This document shows, one piece after another, positions 27,048-34,615 of a stretch of DNA of 39,467 bases (position 1 is its first letter; the number at the start of each line of letters is the position of its first letter). The notes beneath the pieces were generated by a model. The model was not told where the DNA came from. It worked only from the letters and a program-made list of their open reading frames with translations, and searched no databases. Source of the DNA: Acinetobacter lwoffii (GTDB lineage: Bacteria; Pseudomonadota; Gammaproteobacteria; Pseudomonadales; Moraxellaceae); assembly GCA_013530545.1 (NCBI GenBank), contig SPVA01000080.1, forward strand, positions 1-39,467, given 5' to 3'. Both the position numbers and the translations under genes were made by a program.

Positions 27048-27819
27048 CATGGATACCATATCCCCAGAATTCGAACTCACCGATGCTGAACTGCATCTGT
27101 ATAGCCGTCAGATTCTTCTGGATGGCTGGGATATTGACGCTCAAGAACGGTTAAAATTTTCTAATGTCTGCATTATTGGTTGTGGCGGGATAGGCTGTGC
27201 ACTGGCAGAACTTCTGGCACGTGCAGGTGTGGGAAAAATTACCCTGATCGATCCGGATACCATCGAGATGAGTAATTTACAGCGACAACTGGCATTTATA
27301 CCGCAGGATATTGGATTTTATAAGGCAGAAACGCTGGCCAAAAGACTGAGTCAGGTTAATCCGAACCTACAAGTTGAATATGTGAATCAGGCCTTAACGG
27401 CTGAAAATGCAGTAAGTGTGATTGAGCATCAGGATCTGGTATTGGATGGCTGTGATCAGTTTGCCACACGTTATCTGGTCAATCAGATTTGCGTGGAGCT
27501 GAATGTGCCCTTATTGAGTGCTTCTGCGATTGGCTTGCAAGGTCAGCTATTTATGGTCGAAGGGGATTCCGCCTGTTATGCTTGCCTGTTCCCGCCAGAA
27601 AATCAGGCCGATGAAAGTCTGCGCTGTGCAGATTCCGGTGTACTGGCCACCACACCGAATGTGATGGCCAGCTTACAGGCACATCATGCCTTGTTATATC
27701 TGGGATTAGGTCAGATACCACTTCGACAAAAGCTGTTGTTATGGGATGGACTGAGTTTTAAGCAGCGGATTCTCGCTTTCGAAAAAGATACAGATTGCCC
27801 AATCTGTCAGGCAAGATAA
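27034..27819 (+). CDS. moeB: MoeB/ThiF-type adenylyltransferase
   Basis: E1-like enzyme that adenylates the C-terminal glycine of a ubiquitin-like sulfur carrier (MoaD for molybdopterin, or ThiS). YSRQILLDGWDIDAQERLK is followed by the nucleotide loop CGGIGC (about 50-55). SNLQRQLAF supplies the conserved arginine, and DLVLDGCDQFATR carries the catalytic aspartate. CYAC (about 188-191) and CPIC near the end form the structural zinc site. The alignment along the whole length is closest to MoeB, but ThiF or HesA-type cannot be excluded. TTG at 27034 with AAGGA six bases upstream is preferred to the ATG at 27049, which lacks a ribosome site. No moa or thi genes are nearby. Confidence 0.85.
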   Translation: MSTFNMDTISPEFELTDAELHLYSRQILLDGWDIDAQERLKFSNVCIIGCGGIGCALAELLARAGVGKITLIDPDTIEMSNLQRQLAFIPQDIGFYKAETLAKRLSQVNPNLQVEYVNQALTAENAVSVIEHQDLVLDGCDQFATRYLVNQICVELNVPLLSASAIGLQGQLFMVEGDSACYACLFPPENQADESLRCADSGVLATTPNVMASLQAHHALLYLGLGQIPLRQKLLLWDGLSFKQRILAFEKDTDCPICQAR

Positions 27820-27877
27820 GCCTGCAAAGTGAATTTTTTTTGCTACACTGCGTTTAATTAATTTTTCCTAAGACATT

Positions 27878-29176
27878 ATGAAAAACAATATCTGGTTAGA
27901 TGGAATACGTTCAGTTGCCCGTATGGGGGAAACAGCAGTCGTCGCGGCAAAGGCGGGCTTTAAATATGCCACTGAAAAGCCGAGCAATGCCAAACTCATG
28001 CGTGAAACTTTTGAATCCTTAGGTTCGACTTATATCAAGCTGGGTCAGTTTATTGCCAGCACACCGTCGCTGTTTCCACGTGAATATGTAGAAGAATTTC
28101 AAGGCTGTTTGGATCAGACTCCACGTTTGCCGTTTAGCTATATCCAGCAGGTTTTAGCCTCTGAATTTGCAGGACGTAATCTGGATGAAATCTTTGCATC
28201 GATTGATGAAACACCATTAGCCTCTGCATCTATTGCACAGGTGCATGCGGCCAAACTGGTGTCTGGCGAAGATGTGGTGATTAAGGTACAAAAACCCGGT
28301 GTAGAAACTATTTTGTACACTGACTTGAACGTCCTACATTGGGCAACCAAATTGCTGGAAAAAGCAGTCCCGAAAGTCAAGTTTGCTTCACTGGCTGACA
28401 TTGTCGAAGAAATCAAAACCCGTATGGTACGTGAAGTCGATTTTATCGAAGAAGCCCAGAATCTGGATGATTTCGTTAATTACCTGAATATCACCAACAA
28501 TCAGGCAGCCACTGCACCTAAGGTTTATCATCAATATTCGACCCGTCGTGTGCTCACCATGCAGCGTTTATACGGTGTGCCTTTGACAGATTTTGAAGTG
28601 GTCAAAAAAGTATCCAAAGATCCATCTCAAGTACTTATCACTGCGATGAATACCTGGTTTGGCAGCTTGATGATGTGTAACAGTTTCCATGCCGATCTGC
28701 ATGCAGGCAACCTGATGCTACTTGAAGATGGCCGTGTCGGTTTTATTGATTTCGGTATTGTTGGTCAGCTCAAGCCTGAAGTATGGACGGCATGTATGGC
28801 ATTCATGGATTCATTGCAACATACCAATTATGAGCTGATGGCGCAAAACATGCTGAAAATGGGCATGACCGCTGTGCAGATTGATACCAAAGTTTTGGCT
28901 GCTGATCTGGAACGTTTGTTTAGTGGTGTATTGATGGCAGATCCGCAGGAATTGTTAACGTCAAATCCTGCTGACCTGAACGATATCATGATGGATATGG
29001 TGGCTGTGGGTGAACGTCACGGGATCCGCTTCCCGCGTGACTTTGCCTTGTTGTTCAAGCAAATGCTGTATTTCGACCGTTTCATGCGTATTCTGGCGCC
29101 GTATACCGACATCTATGCCGATCAGCGTTTGCAGATGGTGCAGAGCATGGATCCGAATCTGCTGTTAAAGCATTAA
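27878..29176 (+). CDS. ABC1/AarF/UbiB-family protein kinase-like ATPase
   Basis: Atypical kinase-fold protein of the ABC1 family, whose members support ubiquinone biosynthesis. The family KxGQ motif is KLGQ at residues 54-57. The alanine-rich loop SASIAQVHAAKL (116-127) replaces the normal glycine-rich loop. The ATP lysine lies in VVIKVQKP (133-140), the catalytic-loop segment HADLHAGNL at about 270-278 and the metal-binding FIDFG at about 288-292. It has 432 residues, shorter than enterobacterial UbiB (about 546). I see no C-terminal pair of membrane spans, so it may be a paralogue rather than UbiB itself. It follows the MoeB-like gene by 58 bases. Confidence 0.88.
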   Translation: MKNNIWLDGIRSVARMGETAVVAAKAGFKYATEKPSNAKLMRETFESLGSTYIKLGQFIASTPSLFPREYVEEFQGCLDQTPRLPFSYIQQVLASEFAGRNLDEIFASIDETPLASASIAQVHAAKLVSGEDVVIKVQKPGVETILYTDLNVLHWATKLLEKAVPKVKFASLADIVEEIKTRMVREVDFIEEAQNLDDFVNYLNITNNQAATAPKVYHQYSTRRVLTMQRLYGVPLTDFEVVKKVSKDPSQVLITAMNTWFGSLMMCNSFHADLHAGNLMLLEDGRVGFIDFGIVGQLKPEVWTACMAFMDSLQHTNYELMAQNMLKMGMTAVQIDTKVLAADLERLFSGVLMADPQELLTSNPADLNDIMMDMVAVGERHGIRFPRDFALLFKQMLYFDRFMRILAPYTDIYADQRLQMVQSMDPNLLLKH

Positions 29177-29203
29177 TCTTAAACCCTATCTAGACTTGGA
29201 AAA

Positions 29204-29275
29204 ATCCCCCTAAATCCCCCTTTTAAAAGGGGGACTTTAAAAGCTCCTCCCTTTGTAAAGGAGCTTGAGGGGGAT
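29204..29275. repeat. Nested palindromic repeat element
   Basis: Three nested inverted repeats fold into a branched structure. The outer arms are ATCCCCCT (29204-29211) and AGGGGGAT (29268-29275). The first inner palindrome is CCCCCTTTTAAAAGGGGG (29216-29233). The second is AAGCTCCT (29241-29248) with AGGAGCTT (29259-29266). It lies between the ABC1 gene and folB. I recall similar C-run/G-run elements dispersed in Acinetobacter genomes, which suggests a mobile or REP-like element; that is memory, not a search. Confidence 0.75.
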
Positions 29276-29305
29276 GTGGTCAGTATTAAATTCTCGAGCA
29301 ATCCA

Positions 29306-29686
29306 ATGGACGCCATTATTATTGAAGGTTTAAAGGTTGAGACAGTCGTGGGCTGCTTTAACTGGGAGCGTCAAATTATTCAGCCTTTAATGCTGGATTT
29401 GATCATTCAAACCGATTTAGAACAGGCATCAAACTCAGATGCACTTGCAGATACGTTGAATTATGCAGAAATTTGTGAGATTTCCAGTAAAGTCATTCAA
29501 GACGCCAAGCCTGAATTGATTGAACATGCAGCAAAGTTAGTGCTGAATGCACTTTTTACTACCTTTACAGCAATTGAATCGATTAATATTACGATCCGTA
29601 AGCCTGCCATTATCGCGCAAGCCAATTCTGTAGGGATACGTCTTGAACGCCACCGAAACGATTTTCGCCCTAGCATTAGCGAGTAA
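29306..29686 (+). CDS. folB: Dihydroneopterin aldolase
   Basis: Folate-pathway enzyme that cleaves dihydroneopterin to 6-hydroxymethyl-dihydropterin and glycolaldehyde. E21 in CFNWERQ and K99 in ITIRKP match the catalytic glutamate and lysine of the family. The central LADTLNYAEICEI is also diagnostic. I start at the ATG at 29306 (MDAIIIEGLK, 126 residues). The open frame adds ten residues upstream, which run back into the palindromic repeat and do not match the family. Its 3' end overlaps folK by 44 bases, so the two folate enzymes are coupled. Confidence 0.93.
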   Translation: MDAIIIEGLKVETVVGCFNWERQIIQPLMLDLIIQTDLEQASNSDALADTLNYAEICEISSKVIQDAKPELIEHAAKLVLNALFTTFTAIESINITIRKPAIIAQANSVGIRLERHRNDFRPSISE

Positions 29687-30080
29687 TTGTCATCCTCAGC
29701 AACATTTTCAAGCTGCACAGCAACGTATTTCTGAATGGGGAGAAGTTCAGTTTTCTCCCATTTATATGATTCCTTGCCGCGATGGCATCGGTGCAGATTA
29801 CTGGAATGCAGCGTGTTTATTGCGGAGTTCAGTGTCTAGTGAAGACATGATTGAGCTGCTCAAACAGCTGGAACAGGCATCAGGGCGAGTACGTCCATCC
29901 CATCAGATTACTTTGGATGTTGATTTGATTGCTTGGGGATCAGATCTTCAACATATGCAGTTTAATGAAAAAAAGTTGCCCTTGGCTCTGGATGTGAAAG
30001 TGCCCATGTTTGATATCTGGCATGATGCCATGTTCGAGCATGGGTCACATAGCTTTCCAACAGTTGAACAGCTGATTTAA
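29643..30080 (+). CDS. folK: Divergent HPPK (6-hydroxymethyl-dihydropterin pyrophosphokinase)
   Basis: The next enzyme after FolB, transferring pyrophosphate from ATP to the pterin. LASNCHP replaces the usual LGSNLG. ADYWNAACLL matches DYLNAVV. RVRPSHQITLDVDL aligns to the arginine-aspartate loop: R82 and R84 and the magnesium aspartates D92 and D94 are present, but the loop is about three residues short and lacks the family's Trp and the second Arg. It has 145 residues, short for HPPK. TTG start with AGGGA upstream, inside folB. It may be a weak enzyme or an auxiliary copy. Confidence 0.8.
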   Translation: MNATETIFALALASNCHPQQHFQAAQQRISEWGEVQFSPIYMIPCRDGIGADYWNAACLLRSSVSSEDMIELLKQLEQASGRVRPSHQITLDVDLIAWGSDLQHMQFNEKKLPLALDVKVPMFDIWHDAMFEHGSHSFPTVEQLI

Positions 30081-30134
30081 ATCAAATCACCTAATTTTCT
30101 GCTAATAAAATTTATCTAGTACGAATGCTTAACC

Positions 30135-30164
30135 AGCCTGATCAAGCAAGATCAGGCTTTTTTT
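30135..30164 (+). terminator. Terminator of folB-folK
   Basis: The stem AGCCTGATC/GATCAGGCT has a six-base loop and is followed directly by seven T. It lies 55 bases past the folK stop. Confidence 0.92.
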
Positions 30165-30240
30165 ATGATGCAGTTTTTTGTTTTTATATGAAAAAAAATT
30201 CAGATAAGATGAGATGCTTAGGTTTAGAACTCATTTAAAA

Positions 30241-30336
30241 ATGAAAATATTGGAAATTGTGGTTTCGGTGATTTTAATCCTTGGGATTCTTTATGTGATC
30301 CAATGGGGATTTCATGGTTTTCCGACGGGAAATTAA
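30241..30336 (+). CDS. Small single-span membrane protein (31 aa)
   Basis: ATG to TAA frame of 31 residues: MKILEIVVSVILILGILYVI, then a short polar end containing Trp, His, Phe and Gly. The N-terminal two thirds form one hydrophobic helix; the sequence is compact and composed like known small inner-membrane proteins. The ribosome site is poor, which lowers confidence. It sits 76 bases after the folK terminator and 81 bases before a second small membrane gene on the other strand. Confidence 0.45.
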   Translation: MKILEIVVSVILILGILYVIQWGFHGFPTGN

Positions 30337-30417
30337 TATTTGATTGATTTAAAGCTCTGGAATTTATTTTAAGATCAGTAAAAACCCTCAAAGCAGTAAA
30401 AATGCCTCATCGCTCTT

Positions 30418-30495
30418 TCACTTTTTCTTGTTATAAAAAATGATCAGCAATATGATAATGATCGCCAAGATGGCAAGAATAACCGTAGTTTCCAT
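30418..30495 (-). CDS. Small single-span membrane protein (25 aa)
   Basis: Minus-strand frame of 25 residues: METTVILAILAIIIILLIIF followed by YNKKK. It has a hydrophobic helix then a positively charged end, as expected for a small inner-membrane protein with a cytoplasmic C-terminus. A GAGAGG ribosome site lies seven bases before the ATG, making it more credible than its neighbour. It converges on the 31-residue gene at 30241-30336. The remaining bases between the folK terminator and the VIT gene show nothing else. Confidence 0.6.
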   Translation of the reverse strand: METTVILAILAIIIILLIIFYNKKK

Positions 30496-30667
30496 AAATA
30501 TACCTCTCAAACTTATGTATTTTGTTTGAAGTGTTTAAATTAAAACTGAACGTAAATTAAAATAAACGCTAATTTTGTTAGCAGAGCCGTTTTAAAACAT
30601 TATTCAGGCAAGTTAAAAGCATCGTCGCTCAATCATATGCTATGCCTATGCAACGGTGAACGGATGT

Positions 30668-31369
30668 TTAGGCAACAGACACATTAAATAATGATCCGAT
30701 CCATGCACTGAATAACATGGCGATAATTCCCCAGAGCATGACCCGAACTGCACCTCTCCAGACACTTACTCCACCGGCATAGCTTGCCAGTGCACCCATC
30801 ATCCCCAAACTTAAAACGCCAATCAGCATGACGCCTTTATCCAGATAGTGTTCCGGTAGAATCATGATTGAAATTAAAGGGAATAATGAACCTACCGTAA
30901 ATGCCATGGCGGAAGAAAATGCAGCGAGAAAGGGTTGGGCAGAGGTATGTGCTGAAATACCAATTTCATCCCGGGCATGGGCATCCAAGGCATTATGGTC
31001 GGTCAGCTGTTCAGCGACTTGTTGTGCCAAAGCAGGTTCCAGACCTCGTTGTATATAAATCGTTTTGAGTTCATTTAACTCATGCGTGGGATGGCGCTGA
31101 AGTTCGCGTTCTTCCATGAGTAGATCATTGGTTTCAATGTCTTGCTGGGATTTAACCGAAATATATTCACCAGCTGCCATCGAGGCAGCGCCAGAGATTA
31201 AGCCGGCAACACAGGTCACCAATAAAATTTCCGTGGATGCTCCACTGGCTGCGATACCCACCACCAGACTGGTGACCGAAATAATCCCGTCATTTGCCCC
31301 CAGTACAGCTGCACGAAGCCAGCCCGCACGTTCGATATAATGTTTTTCAAGATGGTATGAATGGCGCAC
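30668..31369 (-). CDS. VIT/CCC1-family iron or manganese transporter
   Basis: Membrane transporter of the vacuolar iron transporter family; bacterial members move Fe2+ or Mn2+ and are used for detoxification. GWLRAAVLGANDGIISVTSLVVGIAAS starts the first membrane helix. A second helix ends in MAAGEYISVKSQQDIE, with the acidic residues expected in the metal path. The cytosolic helical region (residues 75-130) is followed by three further spans. It has 233 residues. The start is GTG with AAGGGG upstream. A hexamer-patterned Fur-like site lies 18-34 bases upstream. Confidence 0.93.
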   Translation of the reverse strand: MRHSYHLEKHYIERAGWLRAAVLGANDGIISVTSLVVGIAASGASTEILLVTCVAGLISGAASMAAGEYISVKSQQDIETNDLLMEERELQRHPTHELNELKTIYIQRGLEPALAQQVAEQLTDHNALDAHARDEIGISAHTSAQPFLAAFSSAMAFTVGSLFPLISIMILPEHYLDKGVMLIGVLSLGMMGALASYAGGVSVWRGAVRVMLWGIIAMLFSAWIGSLFNVSVA

Positions 31370-31386
31370 AATGAAGCCCCTTTTTT

Positions 31387-31403
31387 ATTATCATCATGAT
31401 TAT
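31387..31403 (-). promoter_or_regulatory. Fur-box-like sequence upstream of the VIT gene
   Basis: ATTATCATCATGATTAT at this site is nearly palindromic (one mismatch) and matches 13 of 17 positions of the classical Fur box core with its NAT-repeat pattern. It lies just before the VIT gene, whose product handles iron or manganese, so metal regulation is plausible. Sequence of this type also arises by chance in AT-rich DNA. Confidence 0.3.
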
Positions 31404-31528
31404 AGTAAATTTAAGTCATGTATAGATAGTAGGATTGAATCGATCTGAAAATTATCTTGAATGATCAGCTCATCGTGCGCTTGGCTGAGCATTTTATCAA
31501 TCCAAGATAAAATCGAAGTGAGATTCAT
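31400..31528 (-). CDS. Possible 42-residue protein upstream of VIT
   Basis: Minus-strand frame from ATG to TAA: MNLTSILSWIDKMLSQAHDE, then an acidic, partly amphipathic tail ending in HDLNLL. There is no good ribosome site, and its stop overlaps the Fur-like sequence. It is in the same direction as the VIT gene, 30 bases ahead of it, so it could be a short leader gene. Weak candidate. Confidence 0.3.
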   Translation of the reverse strand: MNLTSILSWIDKMLSQAHDELIIQDNFQIDSILLSIHDLNLL

Positions 31529-31651
31529 AAGTTCAAGAAATCAGACGGACTTGATAATGAATTGATTTGCGAATGGTAAAAATGACTAAAGAAAATCAAG
31601 CATATCGAACAAAATAATAGCTCAGTGAGCCGGTTTAAAAAGAGAATCATC

Positions 31652-32353
31652 ATGAAAGAAAAACATGAAAGCCATAAATGCTTGGTATGCGGCAAGCACT
31701 TTCTTCTGAAAAATCTCACTCCGATGGGAACAGTCAGAAAAGTCATTACTGAAGAGATTGCCAGGGATATTCCAAGCTGGACACCGCAAGATTATATTTG
31801 CCAGGCAGATTTAACCCAGTACCGCATACAGTATGTACATTCATTATTAAGTTCGGAAAAGGGTGAAGTGACTGACCTTGAGTTCGAAGTGATTCATAGC
31901 ATGCATCAGCATGAACTGATCACTAAAAATGTGGAAACGACCTTAGAGCAAAAGTGGACCTTGGGAGAAAGGCTCGCCGATAAAATTGCAACTTTTGGTG
32001 GAAGCTGGACTTTTTTGATTTGTTTTGCAATCTTCTTGGGGCTGTGGATTACGATAAATACTGTGGTGATGGTGACACAACCTGCCGATCCTTATCCATT
32101 TATTCTGTTGAATTTAATTCTGTCCTGTCTCGCGGCGATTCAGGCACCTATTATTATGATGAGCCAGAACAGACAGGAAGCAAAAGACCGCTTACGTTCG
32201 CAAAATGATTATCAGATCAACTTAAAAGCCGAACTGGAAATTCAGCATTTGCATGAAAAATTAGATCATCTGTTGCTGCATCAATGGGAACGGTTGGCGC
32301 AAATTCAGGAAATCCAGCTGGACCTGCTTTCTGAAATGAGCAAAAAAGATTAA
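31652..32353 (+). CDS. DUF1003 membrane protein with N-terminal CxxC
   Basis: Function unknown. The N-terminal zinc-ribbon-like part begins with KCLVCGKHF (cysteines 10 and 13). The DUF1003 core has two predicted membrane spans (SWTFLICFAIFLGLWITINTV and PFILLNLILSCLAAIQAPII) followed by the hallmark MMSQNRQEAKDR. A long charged coiled-coil-like region (HLHEKLDHLLLHQWERLAQI) ends the protein. I start at the ATG at 31652 (233 residues). A GTG nine codons upstream lacks a ribosome site. Standing divergently to a VIT transporter, it might belong to metal or stress handling, but that is only context. Confidence 0.85.
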   Translation: MKEKHESHKCLVCGKHFLLKNLTPMGTVRKVITEEIARDIPSWTPQDYICQADLTQYRIQYVHSLLSSEKGEVTDLEFEVIHSMHQHELITKNVETTLEQKWTLGERLADKIATFGGSWTFLICFAIFLGLWITINTVVMVTQPADPYPFILLNLILSCLAAIQAPIIMMSQNRQEAKDRLRSQNDYQINLKAELEIQHLHEKLDHLLLHQWERLAQIQEIQLDLLSEMSKKD

Positions 32354-32460
32354 AGGATGCTGTGGGGGACTCTCTATTATTTTATAGAGCTTATAAGTAA
32401 TAAGATCGCTATATGCCTTGAGTTACTATTATCTCGCTCAAGATTTGACACATATTAAAA

Positions 32461-32480
32461 AGCCCACAAATGAGTGGGCT
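32461..32480 (-). terminator. Terminator of coq7
   Basis: The stem AGCCCAC/GTGGGCT has a six-base loop and is followed on the minus strand by a five-T run, 20 bases past the coq7 stop. Confidence 0.8.
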
Positions 32481-32499
32481 CAAACTGAAACCGTCTTAT

Positions 32500-33135
32500 T
32501 TAAATAAAATAACTGGTTTTGGTCATCAACTTGGAAATGCCGGTCATGGCGATCTTGACTGGAACGGGTAAATCTACACCGCCAGCGTTTAAAGCTGTAT
32601 CCCGATGATGCAGTTCATCTTCATTCATCTGTTCCAAGATACGACGAGAACGTTCATCCTGCGGTGGCAACTGACTAATATGATGTTGTAAATGCATGCT
32701 GACTTGACGTTCTGTTTCAGCCACAAAACCCAGACTGTATTTATCGCCTGCGATCCCGGCAATTGCACCCATACCGAAGGAAAGACCGTACCAGACCGGA
32801 TTGAGCAGACTGGTATGGCTATCCAGTTCTTTTAAGCGGTCTTCACACCAAGCCAGGTGATCCTGTTCTTCAATCGCTGCCTGTTCCATTTCACGACGTA
32901 CATTTGGGAGTTTTGCCGTCATGGCCTGACCATGGTACAGTGCCTGTGCGCAAACCTCACCACTATGATTGACCCGCATTAAACCTGCCACATGACGTGC
33001 ATCACTGACCGTTAATTGTGTTTCTACCGGTTGGGCCGGGTTTTCACGTTGTGCTGAAGTCGTGCCCGGAACTAGACTGCGTAATGCCTGGTCAAAAGAA
33101 TGAATCAGCTTATCGAGACCTGTATATTGACGCAT
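32500..33135 (-). CDS. coq7: 3-demethoxyubiquinol hydroxylase (Coq7)
   Basis: Di-iron monooxygenase for the last hydroxylation of ubiquinone synthesis. The metal-ligand motifs are NHSGEVCAQALYHGQ (about residues 54-68), EEQDHLAW near 84-91 and the late NEDELHHRDTA. It has 211 residues. In this lineage Coq7 replaces UbiF. It lies three bases after the MFS transporter gene on the same strand, so they are one transcript. Its product supplies the quinone used by the cyo oxidase in this same window. Confidence 0.97.
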   Translation of the reverse strand: MRQYTGLDKLIHSFDQALRSLVPGTTSAQRENPAQPVETQLTVSDARHVAGLMRVNHSGEVCAQALYHGQAMTAKLPNVRREMEQAAIEEQDHLAWCEDRLKELDSHTSLLNPVWYGLSFGMGAIAGIAGDKYSLGFVAETERQVSMHLQHHISQLPPQDERSRRILEQMNEDELHHRDTALNAGGVDLPVPVKIAMTGISKLMTKTSYFI

Positions 33136-33138
33136 GAA

Positions 33139-34458
33139 TTAATCCTCCAAGGGGGCTTTTGCAGTTTTGATCATCGGTTTCAGGCGGTAAAGTAGCCAGA
33201 GGGTAAACAGGCCACTCAATACTGCAGTAATACAAAAAAGTATTTTAAGATCAAGCTCTAAAACACTTAAAATAATAATCGAGAATATAGCAGAAGATAC
33301 CATGAAAACGGCATTCAGAATGTTATTTGCTGCAACCACACGCGCACGATGTGAGCGGGGAGAATGCGCCTGCATCATGGCATACAGCGGTACGATATAA
33401 AAACCGCCGCTAATTCCGAGTAAGGTAACAGCCAGCATGACATGATAATAGCTCCAATCTTGCTGAAAGACATCTGCCAGGCCGATTAAAGCACCTGTAC
33501 GTTCCGGAACAAAGGCCAGACTCGCGGCCAGATACAGGGCAAAGACCACCAGACCGATCGCGCCAAAAGGCACCATCTTGATATTGACCTGACTGCCGCC
33601 AATTTTACGGCATAAGTATGAACCCAGACCAATTCCGACAGAAAAAAAGGTTAAGAGGAGACTGGCGACATTTTCAGATGCATGCAGATTTTGTAATGTC
33701 AGCTGAGGAATTTGGGTCAGATAGGTTGCACCATAAAACCAGTACCATGAATTGCCCAGTAAAATGGTAAAAATCAGAGGTAAGCTTTTGGCATATTTCA
33801 AGGTCTGCAAGCTGGTGCGGAAAAAATTCCAGTCAACTTGCAGCTCAGGCGCGGGAATACTTTGTTTCAGGATATAGCGACTGGATATATAACCAATCAA
33901 GGCGATGCTGATGACGGTTAAACTGATCCAGATCAGGTTGCCGGCAGAAGCTGCAATAACTGCGCCGCCTAGAATCATACCGAACAGGATTGCCAGAGAA
34001 GTTCCGGATTGAAACAGGGCATTGCCGGACATCAGTTCATTTGGTTTCAGCACTTCAGGTAAAATGGCATATTTAATCGGGCCAAAGAAAGTGGAATGGG
34101 TGCCCATCAGGAACAGGGCAAATAACAGAATCCATAAATTACCCATGAGAAAACCGACAGTTCCCAGCAACATAATGGCAATTTCCAGAAGCTTGAGATA
34201 GCGAATTAGCTGTGAACGTTCGTATTTGTCGGCAATCTGACCGGCAGTGGCTGAAAAAATAAAATACGGCAAGATAAACAGTAAAGCCGCCAGATTATTT
34301 AAAGTGCTGATGTTGGCCGATTGCTGTTGAATCCATCCATAAGTGATGACCAGCAGTAACGCCTGTTTAAATACATTATCGTTTAATGCACCAAAAAACT
34401 GCGTCAGAAACATCGGTAAAAAGCGCCGAGAAGCTAACAAATGTTCATTTTTGTTCAT
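33139..34458 (-). CDS. MFS transporter, LplT-like
   Basis: Twelve-span major facilitator transporter. The N-terminal LTQFFGALNDNVFKQALLLV is the subgroup signature of lysophospholipid transporters (LplT), and FSATAGQIADKYERSQLIRYLKLLEI is the loop 2-3 motif. It has 439 residues. LplT works with acyl-ACP synthetase/acyltransferase Aas to flip and reacylate lysophospholipids; no aas lies here. Substrate therefore stays open. It probably shares a transcript with coq7 and is divergent from tamA across 157 bases. Confidence 0.9.
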   Translation of the reverse strand: MNKNEHLLASRRFLPMFLTQFFGALNDNVFKQALLLVITYGWIQQQSANISTLNNLAALLFILPYFIFSATAGQIADKYERSQLIRYLKLLEIAIMLLGTVGFLMGNLWILLFALFLMGTHSTFFGPIKYAILPEVLKPNELMSGNALFQSGTSLAILFGMILGGAVIAASAGNLIWISLTVISIALIGYISSRYILKQSIPAPELQVDWNFFRTSLQTLKYAKSLPLIFTILLGNSWYWFYGATYLTQIPQLTLQNLHASENVASLLLTFFSVGIGLGSYLCRKIGGSQVNIKMVPFGAIGLVVFALYLAASLAFVPERTGALIGLADVFQQDWSYYHVMLAVTLLGISGGFYIVPLYAMMQAHSPRSHRARVVAANNILNAVFMVSSAIFSIIILSVLELDLKILFCITAVLSGLFTLWLLYRLKPMIKTAKAPLED

Positions 34459-34615
34459 ATAGGCCGTTAAGAAATGTCAGTTATGCGTAAACATTGAGAA
34501 AAATCATGTAAGATACTTTCAGCCATGTAAAGGTAAAAACCAATTAATTAAGCTCCTTAGCTTATATTTTTCGGTCAAATAATCAATTAAAGAATGTATT
34601 CGTTTAGAGTTTGCT

